From Micromonospora nigra (lineage in GTDB: Bacteria > Actinomycetota > Actinomycetes > Mycobacteriales > Micromonosporaceae): a stretch of DNA of 64,000 nt. Within the stretch, counting starts at the first letter, position 1. Each line of letters begins with the position of its first letter. Position numbers and translations under genes: made by a program. Below the pieces are notes generated by a model. That model made no database searches. It was not told the DNA's origin and saw nothing but the letters and a program-made list of their open reading frames with translations. The stretch is taken from contig NZ_FMHT01000003.1 in the NCBI RefSeq assembly GCF_900091585.1, positions 4,579,501-4,643,500 on the forward strand, in the 5' to 3' direction. Below are positions 27,123 to 36,052 of the stretch, piece after piece.

Positions 27123-27980
27123 ATGACCGCCCGTGCGCCCCTGACCCCCGGCACGCTCTCCCCGTGGCGTCCGGTGCCCGCCCACATCGTCCGCCCCGAG
27201 TACGTGGGCAAGAAGCGCCCGCAGGAGTGGCGCGGCGGGCACGTGCAGACCCCCGAGACGATCGAGAAGATGCGGGTGGCCGGGCGGATCGCGGCGCGGG
27301 CCGTGCAACTCGCCGGGGAACACTGCAAACCGGGCGTCACCACCGACGAGATCGACCGGGTGGTGCACGAGTTCCTCATCGACCACGACGCCTATCCGTC
27401 GACGCTCGGCTACAAGGGCTTTCCGAAGTCCTGCTGCACCAGCCTCAACGAGGTGATCTGCCACGGCATCCCCGACTCGACCGTGATCCAGGACGGCGAC
27501 ATCGTCAACGTCGACGTCACGGCCTACCTCGACGGGGTGCACGGGGACACCGACGCCACCTTCTGTGTGGGCGAGGTCGACGAGGAGGCCCGGCTGCTGG
27601 TGGAGCGCACCCACGAGGCCATGATGCGCGGCATCCGGGCGGTCGCCCCCGGGCGGCAGATCAACGTCATCGGGCGGGTCATCGAGTCGTACGCCAAGCG
27701 CTTCGGCTACGGCGTGGTGCGCGACTTCACCGGTCACGGCATCGGCGAGGCGTTCCACAGCGGCCTGTACGTGCCGCACTACGACAGCCCTCGCCCCACC
27801 GACGTGATGGAGCCGGGCATGACGTTCACCATCGAACCGATGATCACCCTCGGCACCCACCAGTACGACATGTGGGACGACGGCTGGACGGTGGTCACCA
27901 AGGACCGCAGGTGGACGGCGCAGTTCGAGCACACCATCGTGGTGACCGAGGACGGCCACGAGATCCTGACGCTGCCGTGA
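27123..27980 (+). CDS. map: methionine aminopeptidase, type I
   Basis: 285 residues. The enzyme removes the initiator Met from nascent proteins. The five metal ligands are visible in [31 protein letters not shown] and QFEHT. About 45 residues precede the catalytic domain (which starts at [15 protein letters not shown]). This extension has a Pro-rich SH3-binding-like segment as in actinobacterial MapB and lacks the Cys-rich zinc finger of eukaryotic type I enzymes. The position near the glnA4 cluster matches mapB (Rv2861c). Translation is probably from a leaderless mRNA. A VIT1-family gene overlaps its stop by four bases. Confidence 0.96.
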   Translation: MTARAPLTPGTLSPWRPVPAHIVRPEYVGKKRPQEWRGGHVQTPETIEKMRVAGRIAARAVQLAGEHCKPGVTTDEIDRVVHEFLIDHDAYPSTLGYKGFPKSCCTSLNEVICHGIPDSTVIQDGDIVNVDVTAYLDGVHGDTDATFCVGEVDEEARLLVERTHEAMMRGIRAVAPGRQINVIGRVIESYAKRFGYGVVRDFTGHGIGEAFHSGLYVPHYDSPRPTDVMEPGMTFTIEPMITLGTHQYDMWDDGWTVVTKDRRWTAQFEHTIVVTEDGHEILTLP

Positions 27981-28693
27981 CCGACACCCCGGCCGCCCTG
28001 CGCGAGGCGCACCACGCGGATGTCTCCGGCGGCTGGCTGCGCCCCGCCGTGTTCGGTGCGATGGACGGGCTGGTCACCAACATCGCCCTCATCGCCGGTG
28101 TCGGCGGTGGCGGCGTGTCGCCGCGCAGCATCGTGCTGACCGGCACCGCCGGGCTGGTCGCCGGGGCGATCTCGATGGGGCTGGGGGAGTACACCAGCGT
28201 CCGCTCCGCCAACGAGCAGGTCGCCGCCGAGGTGGCCAAGGAACGGCGGGAACTGGAACGCCACCCCGAGGCCGAGGCCCGCGAGCTGGCCGAGATGTGG
28301 GTCGCGCGTGGCCTGCCGGCGGACCTGGCCCGCCAGGTCGCCGCCGCCGTACGACGCGACCCCGAACTGGCGCTGCGCATGCACGTACGGGAGGAACTGG
28401 GCGTCGACCCGGACGACCAGCCCAGCCCGTGGGCCGCCGCCACCTCCTCGTTCCTGTTCTTCTCCGTCGGCGCCCTGGTGCCGCTGCTGCCGTACCTGCT
28501 GGGGGCCACCAGCCTGGCCCTGGCCCTGGCCGTGGGCGGCCTCGGGCTGTTCCTGGCCGGCGCGGTGGTGTCCCGGTTCACCAACCGCGCCTGGTGGTCC
28601 GGTGGCCTGCGGCAGTTGCTGGTCGGCGGGGCCGCCGCCGTGGCGACGTACCTGATCGGCATGCTCATCGGCGTGCAGGGCGGGTTGGGCTGA
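27977..28693 (+). CDS. VIT1/CCC1 family transporter
   Basis: 238 residues. The N-terminal part (about 20-75) has [20 protein letters not shown] and [19 protein letters not shown], the paired helices of the CCC1/VIT1 family. A charged cytoplasmic segment (about 80-145) resembles the metal-binding domain, with [20 protein letters not shown]. Three C-terminal membrane helices follow. Family members move Fe2+ or Mn2+ out of the cytoplasm. The GTG overlaps the map stop (GTGA), so the two are cotranscribed. The metal is not determined. Confidence 0.92.
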   Translation: MTDTPAALREAHHADVSGGWLRPAVFGAMDGLVTNIALIAGVGGGGVSPRSIVLTGTAGLVAGAISMGLGEYTSVRSANEQVAAEVAKERRELERHPEAEARELAEMWVARGLPADLARQVAAAVRRDPELALRMHVREELGVDPDDQPSPWAAATSSFLFFSVGALVPLLPYLLGATSLALALAVGGLGLFLAGAVVSRFTNRAWWSGGLRQLLVGGAAAVATYLIGMLIGVQGGLG

Positions 28694-28723
28694 TTTCCGC
28701 GCCGACCGGTGCGCGGCGGCGGG

Positions 28724-29443
28724 TCAGCCGTCGAGCAGATCGTCGACCGTGCCGTCCACCGGCCGCCCCCGGGCCGCCAGCTCCGTGGCCTGCCTGGTGA
28801 GCACCACGCCCACCTCGGTCATGTCCGCCCCGGCCAGTCCGGTGCGCCGCACCGCGTCACCCGGGTCGCGGAAGTAGGTGCGGCTGAGCAGGCCGGTCAC
28901 GGTCGCCGCGGCCAGGCGGGCCTCGCCCAGCATGAGCAGCGCCTGGTCGGTCTCGTACCACTCGGCCAGCCGCGCCGCCCGCGCGTGCGCCGCGCTGCCC
29001 CGGTACCACGCCTGCCGGGCGGCGGCGCTGAACTCCGCCGGGCGGGCCCGCGCCAACCGGCCCAGATGCTCGTCGCGCAGGGTGCACAGCCATCCGGTCG
29101 GGTCGTGCAGCGGCCGGGTGGCGACGTAGCGGTCGGCCGTCAGCGGCCACAGCGGCGTCAACGTCCGGGCCTGGCGCAGGTACTCGTCGGCGGCGGCCAC
29201 GGTCAGGTCGACCAGCACGCCGTCCACCCGGCGGGTGGCGGGCGGCGGCCCCGTGCCGGGCCGGTACGTCGCCACCAGCAGGCCCACCTCACCGGTTCCG
29301 CCGCCGTCGTCGTCGCCGTGGGCCAGCGGCCCGTGCACCGCCACCGCCAGCACGTCGGCCGGGAAGCGTCGCCGGACCGCGTCCGCGACCCGCTGCGCCA
29401 CGGTCCACCGGGGATCGTCCGGGTGGTCCGGCGCACCGTGCAC
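28724..29443 (-). CDS. nucleotidyltransferase-like protein, possibly inactive
   Basis: 239 residues from a GTG with GGGAGG nine bases upstream; a GTG at 29452 directly abuts that site. The N-terminal part resembles the Pol-beta superfamily (VADAVRRRFPADVLAVAVHGPLAHGDDDGG). The canonical GS pair reads GP, and no DxD pair follows where aminoglycoside nucleotidyltransferases have one; the sequence there is GEVGLLVATY. The C-terminal part (about 150-235) is helical, with AEWYETDQALLMLGEARL, like the helical bundle of KNTase/HEPN-type proteins. The function is unknown and an intact catalytic site is doubtful. The frame continues upstream to 29965, but that part is shadow of the next gene. Confidence 0.75.
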   Translation of the reverse strand: MHGAPDHPDDPRWTVAQRVADAVRRRFPADVLAVAVHGPLAHGDDDGGGTGEVGLLVATYRPGTGPPPATRRVDGVLVDLTVAAADEYLRQARTLTPLWPLTADRYVATRPLHDPTGWLCTLRDEHLGRLARARPAEFSAAARQAWYRGSAAHARAARLAEWYETDQALLMLGEARLAAATVTGLLSRTYFRDPGDAVRRTGLAGADMTEVGVVLTRQATELAARGRPVDGTVDDLLDG

Positions 29444-29535
29444 GTCGACCACCCTCCCACCGACCCACCGACCCACCGGCCCGGCGCCGGACGCCCCCGA
29501 GTGCGACCCTAGTCGCGGTGGGGCGTTCCACCCGG

Positions 29536-30009
29536 TCAGCCGCGCCCGGTGGGCACCAGCCGGAAGATGCGGATCTCCCGCCCGCCGGCCCGTTCCACGT
29601 ACGCCCGGTACGCCGGCCATTCCGTGACGAGAAGCTGCCACAGCCGGTCCCGCTCCGGGCCGGTGGCCAACTCGGCGCGCACCGGCAGCCGGCGACCCCG
29701 CACGTCGACCTCGGCGGCCGGGTCGGCGAGCAGGTTGAGCGCCCAGGCGGGCTGGTGGGTCTGACCCCAGTTGGAACCGATCACCACGTACGCGTCGCCG
29801 TCGGGCACGTAGAGCAGGGGATTGCTGCGGGGCAACCCGGAGCGCCGGCCGGTGGTGGTGACGACAAGCGACGGGACGAGCCCCAACGCCACGACCCGGC
29901 CCCTGGTCAGCCGGCCGACGAGCCGGTCGACGGGGACGAGCAGGCGCATGGTGGCACCGAACCACGGGTGGTGACCGACCCGACGGGTGAGGGTTCCCAG
30001 CACGGACAC
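29536..30009 (-). CDS. deazaflavin (F420)-dependent nitroreductase family protein
   Basis: 157 residues, typical length for Ddn-type proteins. The F420-binding barrel is shown by LVVTTTGRRSGLPRSNPLLYVPDGDAYVVIGSNWG at about 50-85, then PAWALNLLADPAAEV and a C-terminal YVERAGGREIRIFRL. The family uses F420H2 for reductions, and natural substrates are mostly unknown. The GTG at 30009 gives the usual N-terminal helix length; no strong ribosome site is visible, and a GTG at 30003 is possible. It stands alone between the nucleotidyltransferase-like gene and the FtsX permease, all on the minus strand. Confidence 0.92.
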   Translation of the reverse strand: MSVLGTLTRRVGHHPWFGATMRLLVPVDRLVGRLTRGRVVALGLVPSLVVTTTGRRSGLPRSNPLLYVPDGDAYVVIGSNWGQTHQPAWALNLLADPAAEVDVRGRRLPVRAELATGPERDRLWQLLVTEWPAYRAYVERAGGREIRIFRLVPTGRG

Positions 30010-30074
30010 GCCGACAGTGTGCCCGCTGCCGCGTCCCGGCGACAGCCTCCGCCCGGTGGACCGGGTCGGCCCAC

Positions 30075-32876
30075 TCAGTCGAGGCGTCGCTCGACGGGCA
30101 GCCGGGACCGGGTGAACAGACCCGCGCCGAGCATCGCCACCAGCGGCACCACCGCCAGCGCCCCGAGCACCGCCCACGGCACCAGCAGCGGGTACGGCGG
30201 CTCGAAGGGCCAGGTGACGGCGTACCGGCGGTTGGCCGCGACGAGGATGATCAGGGCGGAGGTGAGTCCCGCGACGATGCCCAGCAGCGAGCCGAGCACG
30301 GCGATCACCCCGGCCTGGCAGAGCGACAGCAGCCGGCGTACCCCCGGCCCGGCGCCCACCGCCGCGAGCGTGGACAGGTCCGCGCGGCCCTCGGCGGCGG
30401 CGAGCCCCGTCGCGGTGCCCGCGGCACCCACGGTGACCACCCCGGACACCGCGGTGAGCAGGAGCAGCACCTGCGGCCCGTCGTCGGAGGGCAGCCAGTG
30501 ATCCGTCTGGAGGCTGACCTCCTCGGCGGCGCGCAGCGCGCTGACGAACCGCTCCTGGTGCGGGCGGTCGGGTACCCCGTCGGCGGCGATCGCCCAGCCG
30601 AGAGGCCGGGCGGACAGGTCGAGGCGTTCGGCGGCGGCGGGGGACAGCAGCAGCCAGTCGGTGGACAGGCCGGTGCGCAGGGCGTACCCGGGCACGACGG
30701 CCGACCGGGTCGGCGACTGCCCCTCCCCGGCGGGGGTGACGTCGAGCTGGAGCCGGCCGTCCACCAGGTAGCGGGGGTCGGTGGCCACCGCTCCGCCGGC
30801 CCGCAGCACGGCGGTGGCGGCGGCCACGTCGGCCGGGTCGGCCCCGGTGAGCACCGGCAGCGCCGACCCGTCGTCCACGACGGCCTGGAAGGGCGTACCG
30901 AAGTGGTCCTGCCAGCCGCGCCGGCAGCGCTCGTCCGCGCGGGCCCGTAGCTGGTCGCGCGGGCTGACGGCGTCGGGCGTGTACGGGCAGGCCCGGTCCG
31001 GCGGCAGCGCCGCGCCGACGGTGCACTCGTCCTCGGGCCCGTCCGGGCAGTCGGCCGCGACCAGCGGCACCAGCGCGGTCGCGCCCAGGTGCTCCCGCGC
31101 GGGGCCGGCGACCTGGGCGAAGGTCAGCGAGCTGCCGGACCCGTCGGGGGCCGCCGAGGTGACCAGCACCGTCCCCGACGGTAGTTGCGGCGGGTAGCGG
31201 GCCTCGGCGCGGGCGTCATCGCTGGCCAGGAAGACGCCCAGCGCGACGCTGCCGGCGACGGCGGCCATCACCGCCGAGATGGCGGGCGCCGTGGAGGAGC
31301 GGTTGCGGCTGGCGTCGCGCAGCGCGATGCGGGGGGCCAGCGGGAGGAACCGGCCCAGCCGGGCGAGCAACCCGACCAGGGTGGGGGTGGCGAACACCAG
31401 CCCCAGTTCGCCGAGGATCAGACCGGTGAGGATCACCGGTTGGTTGGTCCGGACGGCCCCGAGGGCGGCGACGGCGGCCCCGCCGGCAGCCAGGACGACG
31501 CCGACGACCAACCACCGCCGCCGGTGCCTCGGCGGGTTGCGTCGACCGGCCAGCCCGGCCACCACGTCCTGCCGGGCGGCGGTGAGCGCCGGCGCCAGCG
31601 CGGCGAGGACCCCGGCCAGCACGGCCACGGCGGCGATCACGGCCAGCGCCTGCGGCCAGACGCGGTACCCGCCGAACCGGGACTCGAAGACGAACTCCTC
31701 GACCAGTGGCCGGGCGGCGAAGGCACCGACGATGCCCAGCGCCACGCCGGCCGCCGCCCCGACCCCACCCAGCACCACACCGTCGGCGAGGACGACCCGG
31801 CGCAGGTGGGCGGAGTCCCCGCCGGCCACCGCGACCAGGGCGAGGTCGCGTCGTCGGCGGCGTACGCCGACCGCGAACGCGGGCCCGACCAGCAGGACGA
31901 CCTCCAGCAGCCCCAGCCCGCCGACCAGCACGGCGCTGCTCAACTGCGTCACGTTCGACCCGTCGGTGCGCCACGTGTCGGCGGACGCCCCGGGGCGGGG
32001 CGGGGCGGGCGTCCGCGCGGTCATCACCACACCGCCGTCGTTGAGCCGACGGAACACCTCCGGGCCGGCGGGCCCCGGCAGGTCGACCAGCCAGCTGACC
32101 TCCGCCGCCCGGCCCGGGACGGTGCCGTCGGGGTGCAGGGTGACCAGCGGGTCCAGCCGGTCGGGGAACTCGACCACCCCGACCACCGTCCAGGTGCGGC
32201 TGCCGTCGCCGGCGGTGACGGTGTCGCCGGTCGCGACGCGGAGGCGGCGCAGGGCGGCCGGGTTGGCCGCGATCTCGCCGGCGCCGGCCGGCACCCGTCC
32301 GGCGTGCACCCGGGCCAGGCCCCGCGCGAGCGGGTCGGTCAGGTCCACCGTCCGGGCGGGCACGGTGTCGTCGACCCGGTCGCTCATCCGGGCAGCGAAC
32401 GAACCCCACCGCTGTAGCCGCAGGATCCGGCTGCCGGCGGGCAGCAGGGCGGTGAGCTGCTCCTCGCTGCCGCCGTTACGCGTCCTGGGTTGCTCTCCGA
32501 GGTGGTTCCAGTTGTCGGCGTGCGCGTCCTGCACGACGGGGCCGCCGGCGACCACGAACAGTTCCGCGTCGGCGCTGCCGAGCTGCCGGTCGACCCGTTC
32601 CGCCGTGGTCAGCTCGGCCATGTCCAGGCTCACCGCGACGAAGGTGAGCGCCAGCACCGGCAGTGTGATCATCGCCAGCACCAGCGCGGTCCGCCCGCGT
32701 GCCCGGCGGGCCTCCCGTCGGGCGACGCGCAGCGCCGTACGCCAGGAGCCCGTCCAGCCGGCCAGCCGGTCCGTCCACCAGGGTCGTTCCGGCGGCCCGC
32801 CGGCCGCCCCCGTCGCGGCGGGGGCGGCCCCGCGCGGTGCGGTGGCGGGTCGGGCGTGGAGGCGGTCCGCGCTCAC
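30075..32876 (-). CDS. ABC transporter permease, FtsX-like
   Basis: 933 residues. An N-terminal cytoplasmic stretch (about 1-40) leads into a first membrane helix (about 65-90, TALVLAMITLPVLALTFVAV). A large extracellular region follows, then an FtsX block of three helices (about 310-430) and two further helices. A second extracellular region with several Cys (about 610-760) leads to a C-terminal FtsX block (about 800-925). This duplicated FtsX layout belongs to MacB/LolE-like mechanotransmission permeases that are usually not true importers. The GTG overlaps the ATPase stop (GTGA). It is the third gene of the PadR-ATPase-permease operon. Confidence 0.93.
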   Translation of the reverse strand: MSADRLHARPATAPRGAAPAATGAAGGPPERPWWTDRLAGWTGSWRTALRVARREARRARGRTALVLAMITLPVLALTFVAVSLDMAELTTAERVDRQLGSADAELFVVAGGPVVQDAHADNWNHLGEQPRTRNGGSEEQLTALLPAGSRILRLQRWGSFAARMSDRVDDTVPARTVDLTDPLARGLARVHAGRVPAGAGEIAANPAALRRLRVATGDTVTAGDGSRTWTVVGVVEFPDRLDPLVTLHPDGTVPGRAAEVSWLVDLPGPAGPEVFRRLNDGGVVMTARTPAPPRPGASADTWRTDGSNVTQLSSAVLVGGLGLLEVVLLVGPAFAVGVRRRRRDLALVAVAGGDSAHLRRVVLADGVVLGGVGAAAGVALGIVGAFAARPLVEEFVFESRFGGYRVWPQALAVIAAVAVLAGVLAALAPALTAARQDVVAGLAGRRNPPRHRRRWLVVGVVLAAGGAAVAALGAVRTNQPVILTGLILGELGLVFATPTLVGLLARLGRFLPLAPRIALRDASRNRSSTAPAISAVMAAVAGSVALGVFLASDDARAEARYPPQLPSGTVLVTSAAPDGSGSSLTFAQVAGPAREHLGATALVPLVAADCPDGPEDECTVGAALPPDRACPYTPDAVSPRDQLRARADERCRRGWQDHFGTPFQAVVDDGSALPVLTGADPADVAAATAVLRAGGAVATDPRYLVDGRLQLDVTPAGEGQSPTRSAVVPGYALRTGLSTDWLLLSPAAAERLDLSARPLGWAIAADGVPDRPHQERFVSALRAAEEVSLQTDHWLPSDDGPQVLLLLTAVSGVVTVGAAGTATGLAAAEGRADLSTLAAVGAGPGVRRLLSLCQAGVIAVLGSLLGIVAGLTSALIILVAANRRYAVTWPFEPPYPLLVPWAVLGALAVVPLVAMLGAGLFTRSRLPVERRLD

Positions 32877-33619
32877 CGACCCGTGCCACTCAGCAGCGAC
32901 TCGACGCCGGCCATCGGGGCCGTCTGGTCGACGGCCACGCCGTCGCGCAGGAAGAGCACCCGGTCCGCCCACGCGGCGTGCCGGGCCTCGTGGGTCACCA
33001 GCACCCCCGCCGCGCCCGCGTCGACGCGGCGGCGCAGCAGCAGCAACACCGCCTCACCGGTCTGCGAGTCCAACGCGCCGGTGGGTTCGTCGGCGAGTAT
33101 CAGCCGCCGGTCGCCCACCAGCGCCCTCGCGATCGCCACCCGCTGCTGCTGGCCGCCGGACAACTGGTCGGGGAAGCGGTCACCGAGTTCGGGCAGACCC
33201 ACCTCGGTCAGCGCCGCCAGGGCCAGGCGCCGGGCCCGGCGTACGCCCGCGCCGTCGAGTTCCAGGGGCAGGGCGACGTTCTCCACGGCGGTGAGACCGG
33301 CCAGCAGGTTGAGGTTCTGGAAGACGTACCCGACGCGCCGGCGGCGCAGCCGGGCCAGCCCTCGGCGGTCGAGCAGGTGCAGGGGCTGACCCTCGACCCG
33401 CACCTCGCCCGAGGTGGGGCCGTCCAGGCCACCGGCGATGGTCAGCAGGGTCGACTTGCCGGAGCCGGACGGGCCCATCACGGCGACCAGTTCGCCCGGA
33501 CGCACCACCAGGCTCACCCCGCGCAGCGCGTGCACGGCGGCCGGGCCGCTGCCATGGGTGCGGTGCACGTCACGCAGGTCGAGCACGGGCGCACCGTCCG
33601 CCGTCGTCGCCGTGGTCAC
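32873..33619 (-). CDS. ABC transporter ATP-binding protein (MacB/LolD type)
   Basis: 248 residues. Walker A is GPSGSGKST (about 49), the Q-loop is in GYVFQNLNLLAGLTAVENV, the signature is LSGGQQQRVAIARAL (about 150), Walker B is LILADEPTGALDSQ (about 174) and the H-loop is LVTHE. The RRRVGYVFQNLNLL pattern is typical of ATPases paired with FtsX permeases. The GTG overlaps the PadR stop and the stop overlaps the permease start, both by four bases, so the three genes are translationally coupled. Confidence 0.96.
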   Translation of the reverse strand: MTTATTADGAPVLDLRDVHRTHGSGPAAVHALRGVSLVVRPGELVAVMGPSGSGKSTLLTIAGGLDGPTSGEVRVEGQPLHLLDRRGLARLRRRRVGYVFQNLNLLAGLTAVENVALPLELDGAGVRRARRLALAALTEVGLPELGDRFPDQLSGGQQQRVAIARALVGDRRLILADEPTGALDSQTGEAVLLLLRRRVDAGAAGVLVTHEARHAAWADRVLFLRDGVAVDQTAPMAGVESLLSGTGR

Positions 33620-34200
33620 CGTCGGACCTCCTCGTCGCTGCGATCCACCACCCCGTGCGGCAGGTCCGTCGGCCCCGGGGTGGGCGGCCGGTGCCGCACC
33701 AGGCTGGCCTCGCAGTGGTCCAGCCACCGCACCTCGGCCTCGGCCTGGAACACCATCGCGTCCAGGACCAGCCGCCACGACAGGTCCTCGGGCTGGTCGC
33801 TGGTGTACTTCAACCGGGTCAACTCCTGCAGCGTGCGCATCGTGGCGGTGCGCTGCGTCTGCACCACCGTGCGGACGTCCACCCCGGGGGTGGTCAGCGC
33901 GAGGGCCAGCTTGATGGCCAGTTCGTCGCGGGGCCGGTCGGCACGGCTGAGCGGGGTGGCGAACCACAGGGCCAGGTCGGCCCGCCCGGCGTCGGTGATC
34001 TCGTACGGGCGCTGGCCGGAGCCGATTTCCGGCAGGGCGCGCACCAGACCGTCCCGTTCCAGGCGGGACAGCGTGGTGTAGACCTGCCCGATGTTCAGCG
34101 GCCAGGTCGAGCCGGTCGACTCCTCGAACGCGGCGCGCAGCTGGTAGCCGTACATCTGGCCGCGTTCGAGCAGGGCGAGCAGCCCGTGACGGATGGACAT
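33616..34200 (-). CDS. PadR-family transcriptional regulator
   Basis: 194 residues. An N-terminal winged helix covers about 1-85: HGLLALLERGQMYGYQLRAAFE, then WPLNIGQVYTTLSRLERDGLV and GSGQRPYEITDAGR. A helical Vir-like dimerisation domain follows to about 180. PadR proteins are usually repressors released by small ligands. It leads the ATPase-permease operon and has a perfect palindrome over its own -10 region, so autorepression and control of the ABC system are likely. The ATG at 34200 is about eight bases from a CATACT -10, giving a leaderless start. Confidence 0.95.
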   Translation of the reverse strand: MSIRHGLLALLERGQMYGYQLRAAFEESTGSTWPLNIGQVYTTLSRLERDGLVRALPEIGSGQRPYEITDAGRADLALWFATPLSRADRPRDELAIKLALALTTPGVDVRTVVQTQRTATMRTLQELTRLKYTSDQPEDLSWRLVLDAMVFQAEAEVRWLDHCEASLVRHRPPTPGPTDLPHGVVDRSDEEVRR

Positions 34201-34208
34201 GGCACCGG

Positions 34209-34228
34209 AGTATGCATACCTGGTATGC
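34209..34228 (-). promoter_or_regulatory. PadR operator palindrome overlapping the -10 box
   Basis: GCATACC-T-GGTATGC (34214-34228) is a perfect 7-bp inverted repeat. It overlaps a second palindrome GTATGCATAC (34210-34219). On the minus strand CATACT (34214-34209) is placed as a -10 for padR. A repressor bound here would block the promoter. Confidence 0.75.
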
Positions 34229-34262
34229 CTCCCCGCAACCGCAGGGTGGGCCGCCGGTCCCG

Positions 34263-34703
34263 TCAGGCCGGCCGACCGGGGAACGGCACGGTCAGCGGAG
34301 TGGCCCCGGCGAACCTGCGGAACCGGGTCGCCCGGACGGCGTAGTCGACCAGGGCGGCCAGGGCCTGTTCCCGGTCCGAACCGGTCGTGGCGGGCAGGGC
34401 CGCCCGCCAGAACGCGGCGACGCGCTCCTCCACCGTCACGGCGAGCCGCAACGCGTCGGCCTGGTCGGTGACCGGGTACGGCAACGCGTAACCCGCCCGG
34501 TCGGGCGGGACCGTCGCCCCGGTCGTGCTCAACTGCACCACGAGGGCGTCCCGGCGGCGGCGGTGCGCGGCCTCCGCCTCGGCGGCGGCGGTGCGGGCGG
34601 CGCCGGTGAGGCGTACCCCGATCGGCCCGTACGCCCAGATCGCCGCGTACTCGGCGGTCAGCGCCGCGGTGAGCGCCTCGGTGGGTTCGGTGGGCGCGGT
34701 CAC
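34263..34703 (-). CDS. DUF4439 ferritin-like domain protein
   Basis: 146 residues, mostly helical: LTAALTAEYAAIWAYGPIGVRL at about 9-30, AAAEAEAAHRRRRDALVVQL, then a long third and fourth helix. DUF4439 belongs to the ferritin-like superfamily. A Glu in TAEYAAIWAYG and EAAHRRRR could be metal ligands, but an active di-iron site is not established. The GTG overlaps the stop of the upstream lipoprotein gene (GTGA). A DUF4439 gene also lies near rimP in M. tuberculosis (Rv2844, from memory), so this pair belongs to the conserved neighbourhood. Confidence 0.88.
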   Translation of the reverse strand: MTAPTEPTEALTAALTAEYAAIWAYGPIGVRLTGAARTAAAEAEAAHRRRRDALVVQLSTTGATVPPDRAGYALPYPVTDQADALRLAVTVEERVAAFWRAALPATTGSDREQALAALVDYAVRATRFRRFAGATPLTVPFPGRPA

Positions 34704-35203
34704 CGCAGCGCCTCCAGGTGGCTGGCCCGCGCGGCGGCGACCGACCCGACCAGCGCGGCCCGCTCCGCCGGTGCCGCCGTGGCGGCCGCCACGGCGGAGT
34801 CCCGGCCGGCCCGCTCGGCCCGGCGCAGCGCGGCGACGGCCCGGTCGGGGTCGATGGGCGCGGCGACGGTCACCGTCGGCGTCGGGGCGGCCGAGGGCGA
34901 CGCGCCGACCAGTCGCCCCAGTTCGGCGGCGTGGATCTCGTGCGCCTCGGCGAGCGGGATGAGCCGCCCGGCCAGGGCCGGGTGCGCGACGGCGGTGGCC
35001 CGCAGTCCGGCGGCGAGGCGCAGCGACTCGTCGACCAGCGGCGCGAGCGGGTCGGGGGCCGGTGCGGGACCGCCGTCGCCGTCGAACAGGTCACAACCCG
35101 TCAGCGGTACGACGGCGCTCCCCAGCGCCAGCGCCGCTGCGGCCCGTAGCACCCGTCGCCGGGTGTGACCCGCCGTCGGGTCGCCTCGCCTCGCCATTCC
35201 CAT
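34700..35203 (-). CDS. putative Tat-exported lipoprotein
   Basis: 167 residues from the ATG at 35203; ATG at 35197 is an alternative. The N-terminus has twin arginines (TRRRVLRAAAALAL) before a hydrophobic core and the lipobox LTGC at about 42-45, so the mature protein would be anchored outside the membrane. The mature part is helical, Ala-rich and has HEIHAAELGRL, which resembles the four-helix pattern of the DUF4439 protein encoded next. I do not recognise a named family. Coupled translation with the DUF4439 gene suggests they act together. Confidence 0.75.
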   Translation of the reverse strand: MGMARRGDPTAGHTRRRVLRAAAALALGSAVVPLTGCDLFDGDGGPAPAPDPLAPLVDESLRLAAGLRATAVAHPALAGRLIPLAEAHEIHAAELGRLVGASPSAAPTPTVTVAAPIDPDRAVAALRRAERAGRDSAVAAATAAPAERAALVGSVAAARASHLEALR

Positions 35204-35368
35204 CGCCACCGGACAAGTCAACACCATCGACGCGATCGTGGGGCGGGAGGCGTCGGTGCGCCGCCGGGGTCGTGACACGGCCGGCGCGTTACGCTCTGCG
35301 CAGCCACCGGCGCGTCCGCCCGGTGGCGTGCCGGCATGGCGGCCGGTGACCAGCAGGAGGGTCCGAAA

Positions 35369-36052
35369 ATGACGCAGCGTGGCCGTGCCACCAGAGCGAC
35401 GGGGCGACCCCGCGGTGGCCAGGCCTCCCGCGGCGGGCCGGCGCCCCGGGGCGGCGACGCCTCCCGCGCGCCGCGCGGCGACCTCGCCGGCCGGCGTGAG
35501 CGACTGCGGGCCGTGATCGAGCCGGTGGTGGGCGCGGCCGGCTACGACCTGGAGGACCTGTCCGTCTCACGGGCCGGCCGCCGACATGTCGTGCGGGTCA
35601 TCGTGGACGCCGACGGCGGAATCAACCTCGACGCCGTGGCCGACGTCTCCCGGGCCGTGTCCGCCGCTCTGGACGCCGCCGAGGAGGCCGGTGGCGACAT
35701 CGTCGCGGGTGAGTACCAGCTGGAGGTCAGTTCCCCGGGGGTGGACCGGCCGCTGACCCTGCCCCGGCACTGGCGGCGCAACGTCGGCCGGCTGGTCAGG
35801 GTGACCGTCCGTGGCGACGGCGATCCCGCCGGCCCCGACCGGCAGGTCACCGGGCGGGTGGTGGCCGCCGACGACGAGCGGGTGAGCCTGGAGACCGACG
35901 CCGGTCGCGCCGACCGGGCGTACGCGGACCTCGGCCCCGGCCGGGTGCAGGTCGAGTTCAGCCGGCTCGCCGAGCTGGACGAGGCGGACGAGCTCGACGA
36001 GTCAGAAGACTTCGACGACGACGATGACGATGTGGAGGACGAGGAGAGGTGA
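35369..36052 (+). CDS. rimP: ribosome maturation factor RimP
   Basis: 227 residues. RimP assists 30S assembly. The two conserved domains cover about 40-125 ([36 protein letters not shown]) and about 125-200 (GRLVRVTVR). Extensions on both sides are unusual: an Arg/Gly-rich N-terminus of about 40 residues, and a C-terminus of about 25 nearly all acidic residues ([17 protein letters not shown]). The ATG at 35369 sits eight bases after AGGAGGG; an ATG at 35336 lacks such support. The stop overlaps the nusA GTG. Confidence 0.95.
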   Translation: MTQRGRATRATGRPRGGQASRGGPAPRGGDASRAPRGDLAGRRERLRAVIEPVVGAAGYDLEDLSVSRAGRRHVVRVIVDADGGINLDAVADVSRAVSAALDAAEEAGGDIVAGEYQLEVSSPGVDRPLTLPRHWRRNVGRLVRVTVRGDGDPAGPDRQVTGRVVAADDERVSLETDAGRADRAYADLGPGRVQVEFSRLAELDEADELDESEDFDDDDDDVEDEER

